NCBI GenBank assembly: GCA_022707945.1
Contig: JAKIZQ010000080.1
Coordinates: 1 to 5,179 of the forward strand
DNA from: Bdellovibrionales bacterium
GTDB taxonomy: Bacteria; Bdellovibrionota; JAFGOL01
DNA: 5,179 nt
Direction of reading: 5' to 3'
Of the stretch, positions 1 through 5,179 are shown piece after piece. A program made the translations under genes and the position numbers. The notes under the pieces are model-generated. The model worked only from the letters and a program-made list of their open reading frames with translations, was not told the DNA's origin and made no database searches. Every line of letters begins with the position of its first letter. Positions within the stretch are counted from its first letter, which is position 1.

Positions 1-1592
1 TATGTGGTATATAGATAATTTGTATAGGCAGGATACTCTGCGGCTAAGGTATCTATTTGTTTTACATAAGGTGTAATATCTAATTCTTTTCTTAAACTTC
101 TAATATGATGAAGGTCCGTATTCTTTACCTTTGCTATTTGATAGTCGCTAAAACCCTGTTTTTTTGCTTTCATCAAAAGATCTTTGTTGATCTCGTTCTT
201 TTGTAGTTCCTTTTCTGTATCTATGATGTTCTTCAATTTATACAGGAACCATTTATCTATCTTTGTCTTTTCGTGTATCTGGTCCACAGTCCAAGAACCT
301 TTTAAAGCTTCTGCAATTGCAAATACTCTTTTGTCCGTTGGCTGTTCAAGTTCTTTATCTATTTGTTCAAACGCTATAGTGTTCTGTGTCAGTCCGTGCA
401 TTCCTATTCCGATCATTCTCAAGGCCTTTTGAAGAGCTTCTTCAAAACTCCTTCCTATGCTCATTACCTCGCCAACAGATTTCATTTCACTGCCAAGACG
501 AGTATCTACAGATTTGAATTTTTTTAGATCCCATCGTGGAACTTTAACTACTAGATAATCAAGGGCAGGTTCAAAACAAGCTTTAGTAATTTTAGTTATA
601 CTATTACTTATCTCTGTCAAAGAATATCCCAAGGCTATTTTTGCAGCTATAAATGCAAGAGGATAACCTGTAGCTTTTGAAGCAAGAGCAGAACTTCTTG
701 AAAGACGAGCATTAACCTCTATTATCCTGTAATCCTCTGACCGAGTATCAAAAGCAAATTGTATATTACATTCACCGACAATATTAAGATGCCTTATTAC
801 GTCTATAGAAATGCTCCTTAGTTTATGATATTCAGAATTGCTTAAAGTTTGGGACGGAGCAACTACTATACTTTCTCCAGTATGTATGCCAAGTGGATCA
901 AAGTTCTCCATGTTACATACTGTTATACAGTTATCATAAGCATCCCTTACAACCTCGTACTCTATTTCTTTCCAGCCACCCAACCATTCTTCTACAAGTA
1001 CCTGAGGAGCGGCAGAAAAAGCTTCTCTACAACGACGAATTAATTCATCCTTATCTTTACATATGCCAGAGCCCCTACCACCCAATGCATAAGCCACACG
1101 GATCATGACTGGATAACCTATTTGCTCTGCGCTTTTGACTGCATCTTCAACATTTTTTGTAGCAAAACTTTTTGGACTTTTAGCTCCTATCTGGTTCAGA
1201 CATTTAACAAAAAGATCTCTGTCCTCTGTGTTTTTAATTACCTCTACGCTGGTCCCTAGAACTTTAACTTCATATTTTTCCAAAACACCAAGTTCGTGTA
1301 ATTCTACGCCACAGTTAAGTGCTGTTTGTCCACCAAAAGCAAGTAGTATGCCGTCTGGTCTTTCTTTTTCTATTACTTTTTCTACAAATTCTGGAGTAAC
1401 AGGCAAGAAATAGATCGTATCAGCCAAACCTTCTGTAGTTTGTATAGTCGCTATATTTGGATTTATAAGAACAGTTTTTATGCCCTCTTCTTTAATTGCC
1501 TTTATCGCCTGAGAACCAGAATAATCAAATTCCCCTGCCTGTCCTATTTTTAACCCACCAGAACCAAGTATTAATATTTTTTTATATTTCAT
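1..1592 (-). CDS. carB: Carbamoyl-phosphate synthase large subunit, N-terminal half (cut by window edge)
   Basis: This is the large, ammonia-using subunit of carbamoyl-phosphate synthase. With CarA it makes carbamoyl phosphate from glutamine, bicarbonate and 2 ATP in the cytoplasm, for pyrimidine and arginine synthesis. I translated it by hand: 530 residues are visible of a family length near 1070. It opens with MKYKKILILGSGGLKIGQAG and continues with the first ATP-grasp (carboxyphosphate) unit. Seen there are GGQTALN (about 87-93), RVAYALGGRGSG (165-176), ENFDPLGIHTGES (229-241) and IEVNARLSRSSALASKATG (291-309). The oligomerisation region follows (about 400-505). The window ends just after DTLAAEYPAYTNYLY, which starts the second half. 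The ATG at 1592 overlaps the carA stop as ATGA, so translation is probably coupled; only a weak Shine-Dalgarno is seen. Motif wording such as GWKEIEYEVVRD resembles Bacteroidota/eukaryote-type CarB, a judgement from memory. No frameshift or stop is seen in the visible half. Confidence 0.97.
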   Translation of the reverse strand, partial: MKYKKILILGSGGLKIGQAGEFDYSGSQAIKAIKEEGIKTVLINPNIATIQTTEGLADTIYFLPVTPEFVEKVIEKERPDGILLAFGGQTALNCGVELHELGVLEKYEVKVLGTSVEVIKNTEDRDLFVKCLNQIGAKSPKSFATKNVEDAVKSAEQIGYPVMIRVAYALGGRGSGICKDKDELIRRCREAFSAAPQVLVEEWLGGWKEIEYEVVRDAYDNCITVCNMENFDPLGIHTGESIVVAPSQTLSNSEYHKLRSISIDVIRHLNIVGECNIQFAFDTRSEDYRIIEVNARLSRSSALASKATGYPLAFIAAKIALGYSLTEISNSITKITKACFEPALDYLVVKVPRWDLKKFKSVDTRLGSEMKSVGEVMSIGRSFEEALQKALRMIGIGMHGLTQNTIAFEQIDKELEQPTDKRVFAIAEALKGSWTVDQIHEKTKIDKWFLYKLKNIIDTEKELQKNEINKDLLMKAKKQGFSDYQIAKVKNTDLHHIRSLRKELDITPYVKQIDTLAAEYPAYTNYLYTT

Positions 1593-2641
1593 CTTTTTAT
1601 CATCTCTATGAATTTATCGAATAAGAATTCAGTATCTTTTGGACCAGCGCATGCTTCTGGATGGAATTGAACAGAAAAAATAGGTTTACTTAAATGTTTA
1701 ATACCCTCGTTAGTTCCATCATTCGCATTAACAAATAATGGAGCCCACTCTTCTGGTAACGTTTTATCCTCTATGGCAAAACCATGGTTTTGAGAAGTTA
1801 TGTAACAACGTTTAGTGCCTACTTCAACACAAGGTTGATTTTGGCTTCTGTGTCCGTATTTTAGCTTATAGGTGTTCGCCCCAGCGGCTAAAGCTAACAA
1901 CTGATTACCAAGACAAATACCCATGATCGGTCTTTTTTCATTAATAGCTGCTCTAAGATTAATTATAGTCGACTCACATTTTTTTGGATCACCAGGTCCG
2001 TTAGATATGAATATTGCGTTTGCATCCTCTTTATTAAGGTCATGGTCCCAAGGGACCCTTATTACACAAACACCTCTTTTAACAAGACAACGAATGATAT
2101 TATTCTTAACACCACAATCAACGAGTAAAACTTTTATTTTACTGTTCTTATCTCCATAGATAATCTTTTCCTTAGTGCTTACAAGACTAACAAGATTATC
2201 TTTGTTTGGATCGTAGAAAGCAGTATCACTGTTACCTACAACGATCTTACCTACCATCGTACCTTTTTCCCTTAATATTTTAGTAAGGGCTCTAGTATCT
2301 ATATCGTATATGGCCGGTATTTTTTGTTCCACCAACCATTCTGAAAGACTTATTTTTGCATTCCAGTGACTATATTCGAAAGAATAATCGCTAACAATAA
2401 GACCAGAAACGTTTATCTTGTTTGATTCAAAATATTCGCTAGATGGAACACCATAGTTGCCTATTAAAGGATATGTAAAGGTAAGTATCTGGCCTTTATA
2501 CGACGGGTCTGTAAGTGATTCTGTATATCCGACCATTCCCGTGTTAAAAACAACTTCTCCAGAACTAGATCCATTAAAACCAAAAGAGATACCGTTGAAT
2601 GTTGTTTGGTCTTCTAGAATCAACTTTGCGGGAACGATCAC
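1589..2641 (-). CDS. carA: Carbamoyl-phosphate synthase small (glutaminase) subunit
   Basis: CarA hydrolyses glutamine and passes ammonia through a tunnel to CarB. The 350 residues are slightly fewer than E. coli CarA (382). The N-terminal CPSase small-chain domain spans about 1-150 (DQTTFNGISFG, FNTGMVGYTESLTDPSYKGQ). The class I glutamine amidotransferase domain spans about 168-350. The triad is complete: Cys243 in GICLGNQLLALAAGA, and His327 and Glu329 in VQFHPEA. The 84- and 86-residue spacing equals that of E. coli Cys269, His353 and Glu355. Also visible are FISNGPGDP (211-219), KYGHRSQNQP (261-270) and SQNHGF (283-288). An Asn follows CLG where E. coli has His. The start is GTG at 2641, chosen because AGGTGA lies 4 bases upstream and the MATE stop is only 8 bases away; no in-frame ATG fits. 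The gene lies between MATE and carB in a tight operon. No pyr-type attenuator or PyrR leader is visible before it. Confidence 0.97.
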   Translation of the reverse strand: MIVPAKLILEDQTTFNGISFGFNGSSSGEVVFNTGMVGYTESLTDPSYKGQILTFTYPLIGNYGVPSSEYFESNKINVSGLIVSDYSFEYSHWNAKISLSEWLVEQKIPAIYDIDTRALTKILREKGTMVGKIVVGNSDTAFYDPNKDNLVSLVSTKEKIIYGDKNSKIKVLLVDCGVKNNIIRCLVKRGVCVIRVPWDHDLNKEDANAIFISNGPGDPKKCESTIINLRAAINEKRPIMGICLGNQLLALAAGANTYKLKYGHRSQNQPCVEVGTKRCYITSQNHGFAIEDKTLPEEWAPLFVNANDGTNEGIKHLSKPIFSVQFHPEACAGPKDTEFLFDKFIEMIKR

Positions 2642-2645
2642 TTTT

Positions 2646-2651
2646 TCACCT
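2646..2651 (-). promoter_or_regulatory. Shine-Dalgarno of carA overlapping the MATE stop codon
   Basis: On the minus strand AGGTGA (2651 to 2646) is followed by AAAA and then the GTG start of carA. Its first two bases are the last two of the MATE TAG stop. This decides the unusual GTG start and implies that ribosomes ending MATE translation can re-initiate on carA. MATE itself and the secreted-protein gene show no comparable site. Confidence 0.75.
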
Positions 2652-3993
2652 AGGGATTTTTATTGGATTCTAATTTAGGACCAGCAAATGTCAAATTATT
2701 TAGTTTACGTCCCAAATAAATGAACAACATCAATGCTATCAAAGAAAGAGCTACTGCTATTCCTATCCAAAAACCAAGCACATTCATGCTTTTATAAATT
2801 CCCAAGTAATAACCCAATGGTATACCAACCATCCAATAGCCTGTTGCAACAATAAAGAAAGTTGGTTTTGTTATTCCCAAACCTCTTAATATACCAGACA
2901 AGGTAACCTGAGCACCATCTAATATTTGGAATAAAGCACAAACAAATATAATCGGTATCCCAATATATATGATACTAGGATCTGGAGTAAAAAAGCTTAA
3001 TATCGTCTTTGGTAATGAATACATAAATATTCCTGCAATAGCCATAAAGCTCATTGATACAAAAAGACTGGCTTTTATAAAATCCAATACTCTTTCTTTT
3101 TTATGTCTTGCATTAAAATAAGATATTTTAACAGACACAGCGCTAGATACTGATAGTGGGATCATGAATGTAGTAGAGCTAAGGGTTAATGCTATGCTGT
3201 GAACAGCGGCATAAACATGGCCTATCCTTCCAATGAGTATCATAACAGCACTAAACGCTAATACTTCTATGAAAATACTCATGGATATTGGAATACTGAA
3301 TTTGAACACGTGTCTTGCGTAATTCTTTACTATAGAGAATGTCACTTTATCAAACCTTAGTGCATAAATAAAAACAGACACTCCCATCAGTGTCCTTGTT
3401 ATTATGGTCGCATAAGCAAGTCCTCTTGCACCAAACTCTGGTATAAATCCAACACCGAACACGAATAGATAATTTAAAATCACATTGAGAGGAACCGCTA
3501 TCAAAGATATCGTATTGGGTATAATAACTTTTTCTGATGCCTGAAGATACTCCTTAACTGCACTAAAAATATAAGCACCTATATATGAAAAACTCACCAA
3601 GAACAGATAATCGTTTATTACTGGGACCAAATGCTTTTCAAAACCAAGTAGTGGTACTATATATGTGGAAAGCATCGTTAGCGACGAAAAAACAACTCCT
3701 ATCAACAGAGAATAAACTACACAGGTATAAAAGTAGTCTTTTATTTGTTCAGCTTGTCCCCTTTTTCTTGCAAGAGTTGGAGATATACCAAGTAAAAGGC
3801 CCAATCCTATAAGAAAAATAAGATGGCCAATACTGTTAGCTATACCGATAGCAGCAACGGTAACAGTACCATGTATTGCCGCTATAAATACGTCTCCAAC
3901 ACCTATCAACATATGGCTTATCTGACCAAGTGCTATTGGTGAGGCTAGTATAGCAAGTTCTTTTGTGGCTTTTAATATTCTGTTATGTTCCAT
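2650..3993 (-). CDS. MATE-family efflux transporter (NorM-like Na+/H+-drug antiporter)
   Basis: This is a 447-residue inner-membrane protein, within the usual 440-460 of bacterial MATE proteins. By eye there are twelve hydrophobic segments, near residues 13-32, 45-70, 90-114, 126-145, 157-180, 188-210, 229-255, 262-290, 307-330, 340-360, 378-398 and 404-427. They form two six-helix halves, followed by a short charged tail. Family signatures include ASPIALGQISHMLIGVGD in helix 1 and DGAQVTLSGILRGLGITK (359-376). Asp34, Glu243 and Asp359 match by position the cation-site acids of Vibrio NorM (Asp36, Glu255, Asp371). Such proteins export cationic or aromatic compounds in exchange for Na+ or H+; the substrate here cannot be told. 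The ATG at 3993 lacks a good Shine-Dalgarno, but the hydrophobic N-terminus begins correctly. The gene ends 8 bases before carA, so it is probably cotranscribed with carAB. No truncation or broken motif is seen. Confidence 0.93.
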   Translation of the reverse strand: MEHNRILKATKELAILASPIALGQISHMLIGVGDVFIAAIHGTVTVAAIGIANSIGHLIFLIGLGLLLGISPTLARKRGQAEQIKDYFYTCVVYSLLIGVVFSSLTMLSTYIVPLLGFEKHLVPVINDYLFLVSFSYIGAYIFSAVKEYLQASEKVIIPNTISLIAVPLNVILNYLFVFGVGFIPEFGARGLAYATIITRTLMGVSVFIYALRFDKVTFSIVKNYARHVFKFSIPISMSIFIEVLAFSAVMILIGRIGHVYAAVHSIALTLSSTTFMIPLSVSSAVSVKISYFNARHKKERVLDFIKASLFVSMSFMAIAGIFMYSLPKTILSFFTPDPSIIYIGIPIIFVCALFQILDGAQVTLSGILRGLGITKPTFFIVATGYWMVGIPLGYYLGIYKSMNVLGFWIGIAVALSLIALMLFIYLGRKLNNLTFAGPKLESNKNP

Positions 3994-3998
3994 AAAAC

Positions 3999-4028
3999 TT
4001 AGATCATCTAAAATTGATTAACTAATTT
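3999..4028. promoter_or_regulatory. Two adjacent palindromes before the MATE gene (possible operator)
   Basis: The 38-base gap between the secreted-protein gene and MATE contains a perfect 13-base palindrome, TTAGAT-C-ATCTAA (3999-4011). Directly next to it is an imperfect 18-base palindrome centred on TTAA (4011-4028; 14 of 18 positions symmetric, outer arms AAATT/AATTT). The first lies 5 bases before the MATE start codon. The region has no G+C-rich hairpin with a T run, so it is not a convincing intrinsic terminator. A repressor operator is possible, but chance palindromes are common in A+T-rich DNA. Confidence 0.3.
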
Positions 4029-4031
4029 ATT

Positions 4032-4676
4032 TTATAATTTATCTTTTTCATAGTGAATACTTGTAAGTATTCCATAAAGTGCTGGTTTGAAGAAAATATT
4101 AAGAAAACATCCTCTATATGAGTCTTGGGCTAATACTGCTATATTTGTTACAAGAGTCTTTTCTGCCAATACATTGCCTTTCTCATCATATGGTTCTTTT
4201 TTATCCGTGAACAAAATAAAGTCAGAGTAGTTAATTTGTAATCGTTCTGTTTTGTCATTAAAACCATTGTCTGTTATCCAATTGGCTTTTATATTATCAT
4301 CCTTGTAACCTTCATACTTGCCTTCTATCGCAAAAAGAAATTCATCTTTTTCATTAAAATGACTAATATTAAAGGTCAGAGTATATTTACCATTAGCATC
4401 TTTAGAAAAGAATACTTTGTGTTTTGTTATCTTAAAACTAAATTCAGAGAACTGTTTAGCTCTATTTTGATTTACGGAATCTTCTTTATCATAAACAGAT
4501 TTATCTATTCTATTATTGCTAGTAAAAGAAAACTCATAAGAATTCTTAGGTTTATCTTTACTACCTGATATTTGAGAAAACTCAATAGTATTAAAATAGC
4601 ATGCAGTATCTTTGGTCTTAGCAAAAGTAGAAAATGGTGAAAGGATCAAGATCAAAATTAAAATTTTAAATTTCAT
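4032..4676 (-). CDS. Small exported protein of unknown function
   Basis: I do not recognise this 214-residue protein. It begins MKFKILILILILSPFSTFAK, a classic Sec signal peptide: two lysines, a hydrophobic Ile/Leu core, then TFA before a likely signal peptidase I cut after residue 19. There is no lipobox cysteine. The mature part is polar and rich in Lys, Asp, Asn and Ser. It has alternating beta-like stretches (SEFSFKITKHKVFF at 77-90, KYTLTFNISHF at 97-107) and no further clear membrane segment. It has only two cysteines, Cys26 near the mature N-terminus and Cys190 near the C-terminus, which could form a disulfide if it is periplasmic or extracellular. Its start is supported by the signal peptide but lacks a Shine-Dalgarno, and a TATAAT sits 17 bases upstream. 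It is the first gene of the leftward cluster, 38 bases before MATE. It may be lineage-specific; no function can be assigned. Confidence 0.8.
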   Translation of the reverse strand: MKFKILILILILSPFSTFAKTKDTACYFNTIEFSQISGSKDKPKNSYEFSFTSNNRIDKSVYDKEDSVNQNRAKQFSEFSFKITKHKVFFSKDANGKYTLTFNISHFNEKDEFLFAIEGKYEGYKDDNIKANWITDNGFNDKTERLQINYSDFILFTDKKEPYDEKGNVLAEKTLVTNIAVLAQDSYRGCFLNIFFKPALYGILTSIHYEKDKL

Positions 4677-4692
4677 ATTAAGATATTAGCAT

Positions 4693-4721
4693 ATTATACT
4701 GCTCCCCTTTAGGCCGTTGAA
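4693..4721 (-). promoter_or_regulatory. Putative sigma70-type promoter for the leftward cluster
   Basis: On the minus strand a perfect TATAAT (4698 to 4693) lies 17 bases before the ATG at 4676. A weak -35, TTCAAC (4721 to 4716; 3 of 6 consensus bases), sits at the ideal 17-base spacing. The inferred leader would be about 10 bases, nearly leaderless, in keeping with the missing Shine-Dalgarno. The -35 falls in what looks like the end of the neighbouring insertion sequence, so this may be a hybrid promoter. Confidence 0.5.
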
Positions 4722-4736
4722 AAGTTAATCCGGAGA

Positions 4737-4782
4737 CTTTTTGACTTTAATCGGCACATGAAGATGTGTTAAAAAGGGGGTG
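4737..4782 (+). promoter_or_regulatory. Structured leader and Shine-Dalgarno of the IS transposase gene
   Basis: A strong Shine-Dalgarno, AGGGGGTG (4775-4782), lies 4 bases before the orfA ATG and fixes that start. Just upstream is a hairpin, CACAT-GAAG-ATGTG (4755-4768), extendable by two G-U pairs to 4753-4770. An alternative longer stem pairs CTTTTTGAC (4737-4745) with GTTAAAAAG (4768-4776), nine pairs including one G-U, and reaches the first G of the Shine-Dalgarno. Folding could therefore limit transposase translation. TTGACT (4741-4746) resembles a -35 box, but no good -10 follows. Confidence 0.5.
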
Positions 4783-4786
4783 AAAA

Positions 4787-5131
4787 ATGGAGAGCAGTAT
4801 GGCTAAAACCGATGAAAAGCAGTACCAGCAATACGTTGTACAAAGAAACAATGAGATTTATTGGAGAGTGGAAGAGAAAGTGGAGTTGGTATTAATGGGA
4901 CTATCTAAGCAAGTTCCAATAACAACTTTGTGCAGGATAAACAACGTAAGTCCTTCTTTATATTACGAATGGAGAGAGTTATTCATTGCCCGAGGTAAAG
5001 AAGGATTATTTGGTAAAGACGGTAGAAGCCAAAGAGAAATAAATCTAGAAAAGAAAGTCCATGTTCTTGAACGCTGTGTCGGAGAACTAGTTCTGGAAAA
5101 GGAACTTTTAAAAAAACTTCAGGACGAGTAA
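4787..5131 (+). CDS. IS3-family transposase OrfA (HTH/leucine-zipper subunit)
   Basis: This 114-residue protein has the size and layout of IS3-family OrfA, which binds the element's ends and supplies the N-terminus of the OrfAB transposase. A helix-turn-helix region spans about 27-66 (EEKVELVLMGL, then PITTLCRINNVSPSLYYEW). It is followed by GKEGLFGKDGR and a coiled coil (about 82-112) with regularly spaced Leu/Val and many Lys/Glu, typical of the OrfA leucine zipper. The ATG at 4787 is preferred over Met5 (4799) because the GGGGG Shine-Dalgarno is 6 bases upstream. The gene ends in TAA (5129-5131), soon after an A7 slip site. OrfB continues in the -1 frame, so a fused OrfAB is expected from some ribosomes. 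The family call rests on architecture and motif feel, not a database match; the subgroup is not assigned. Confidence 0.8.
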   Translation: MESSMAKTDEKQYQQYVVQRNNEIYWRVEEKVELVLMGLSKQVPITTLCRINNVSPSLYYEWRELFIARGKEGLFGKDGRSQREINLEKKVHVLERCVGELVLEKELLKKLQDE

Positions 5132-5150
5132 TTAAATCAAGAGAACTCGT
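5110..5150 (+). other. Programmed -1 ribosomal frameshift signal (A7 heptamer plus stem-loop)
   Basis: The heptamer A-AAA-AAA (5110-5116) is in the correct register: the two zero-frame codons are AAA AAA (Lys110, Lys111), so tRNAs can slip back one base. After 7 bases comes a perfect 6-bp stem, ACGAGT (5124-5129) with ACTCGT (5145-5150), and a 15-base loop. The OrfA stop begins in the left arm. AAGGA (5099-5103), 6 bases before the heptamer, could act as an internal stimulatory Shine-Dalgarno. The -1 frame has a TGA at 5068-5070 and is open from 5071 to the window edge. This is the standard IS3-family arrangement. Confidence 0.7.
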
Positions 5151-5178
5151 GGAGAGATTTAAAGATAAATACTCTCCA
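5116..5178 (+). CDS. IS3-family transposase OrfB, start only (reached by -1 frameshift)
   Basis: After slipping at the A7 heptamer, the -1 frame reads TSGRVIKSRELVERF and then KDKYSP, and is open at the window edge. I see no independent ATG in this frame after the upstream TGA at 5068, so OrfB is probably made only as an OrfAB fusion. A GTG at 5149 and an ATT at 5131 are weak alternatives. OrfB of IS3 elements carries the DDE catalytic core, all of which would lie beyond this window, so integrity cannot be judged. The charged residues fit the short linker before the HTH_21 region of OrfB; this is an inference from position and style. Confidence 0.6.
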
Positions 5179-5179
5179 C
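5149..5179 (+). repeat. Perfect 8-bp inverted repeat inside the OrfB frame
   Basis: GTGGAGAG (5149-5156) is perfectly complementary to CTCTCCAC (5172-5179), with a 15-base A+T-rich loop, and the right arm ends exactly at the window edge. It overlaps the right arm of the frameshift stem by 2 bases, so the two hairpins either stack or compete. It lies in coding sequence. It could be part of the recoding structure or chance. Confidence 0.5.

Larger units (their letters stand above)
4710..5179 (+). mobile_element. IS3-family-like insertion sequence, left part (right end outside window)
   Basis: This is the left part of an IS3-like element: a non-coding end of about 75 bases, then OrfA, a -1 frameshift signal and the start of OrfB. 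The left boundary is approximate. TAGGCCGTTGAAAAG at 4710-4724 looks like a terminal inverted repeat, but without the right end neither the repeat nor a target duplication can be tested. The end region contains related short repeats, TTAATCCGG (4725-4733) and TTTAATCGG (4746-4754), and the inverted pair AAAAGT/ACTTTT (4720-4725, 4736-4741). The element is divergent from the secreted-protein cluster. Its visible reading frames are intact, so it may be an active copy. Confidence 0.7.

Noticed and set aside
159..525. In-frame A7 slippery heptamers in carB (159-165 and 519-525)
   Set aside because: I considered recoding, but the carB frame continues through conserved sequence on both sides. They are taken as ordinary Lys-Lys codons in A+T-rich DNA.
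184..1413. Several plus-strand open frames (184-432, 849-1043, 893-1108, 1135-1413)
   Set aside because: They lie antisense within carB, whose conserved protein motifs cover the whole stretch. Their products are low-complexity Ser/Leu/Phe-rich and show no domain.
1923..2678. Plus-strand open frames 1923-2159 and 2457-2678
   Set aside because: They are antisense to carA, which is intact with a full catalytic triad; no Shine-Dalgarno or recognisable product.
3585..3812. Plus-strand open frame inside MATE
   Set aside because: Antisense to transmembrane-coding sequence, with no motif. It is a shadow of the real gene.
3994..4031. Intrinsic terminator after the secreted-protein gene
   Set aside because: The palindromes here are A+T-only or nearly so and lack a following T run on the minus strand, so termination is unlikely.
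4359..4568. Plus-strand open frame inside the secreted-protein gene
   Set aside because: Antisense to a frame with a good signal peptide; its hydrophobic, Ile/Phe-rich product is what antisense A+T-rich sequence yields.
4741..4770. Promoter for orfA with TTGACT as -35
   Set aside because: No acceptable -10 lies 16-18 bases downstream (best is about 3 of 6), and the start would fall almost on the Shine-Dalgarno. It may only work in another IS configuration.
1..5179. tRNA, rRNA, CRISPR array or riboswitch
   Set aside because: Coding sequence fills nearly the whole window. I saw no cloverleaf, regular spaced repeats or known riboswitch core in the two short non-coding gaps.

Overview
The window holds one leftward gene cluster plus the left part of an insertion sequence. 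In transcription order on the minus strand the cluster is a small secreted protein of unknown function (4676-4032), a MATE-family multidrug/cation antiporter (3993-2650), carA (2641-1589) and carB (1592 to beyond base 1). The carA-carB junction is a 4-base ATGA overlap. The MATE-carA gap is 8 bases, and carA's ribosome binding site reaches into the MATE stop codon. These three are very likely one operon; the secreted-protein gene, 38 bases upstream with no visible terminator between, may belong to it.

CarA and CarB together make carbamoyl phosphate from glutamine, bicarbonate and 2 ATP for pyrimidine and arginine synthesis. CarA has a complete Cys-His-Glu glutaminase triad. CarB is cut by the window edge after 530 of roughly 1070 residues, just as its second ATP-grasp half begins. 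The MATE transporter has no obvious metabolic link to carbamoyl phosphate, so its place at the head of the carAB operon is the main contextual oddity.

At the right end, on the plus strand and divergent from the cluster, lies the start of an IS3-family-like element. It has a structured leader with a strong Shine-Dalgarno sequence, a complete OrfA (HTH plus leucine-zipper-like coiled coil), and an A7 slippery heptamer in register for -1 frameshifting. A stem-loop follows 7 bases later, and the OrfB frame is then open to the window edge. The element's right end is outside the window and its left boundary is not proven.

Organism: the DNA is A+T-rich, and ATA and AGA codons are frequent in carB. 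The carAB proteins recall, from memory, the Bacteroidota (and eukaryote-like) type rather than the E. coli type. However, carA and orfA have clear Shine-Dalgarno sequences, and a perfect TATAAT lies upstream of the secreted-protein gene; neither is typical of Bacteroidota. I therefore leave the phylum open. I see no strong case for an undescribed defence or biosynthetic system here. The most interesting signals are the recoding/RNA-structure features of the IS, a possible IS-host hybrid promoter, and the MATE-carAB arrangement.
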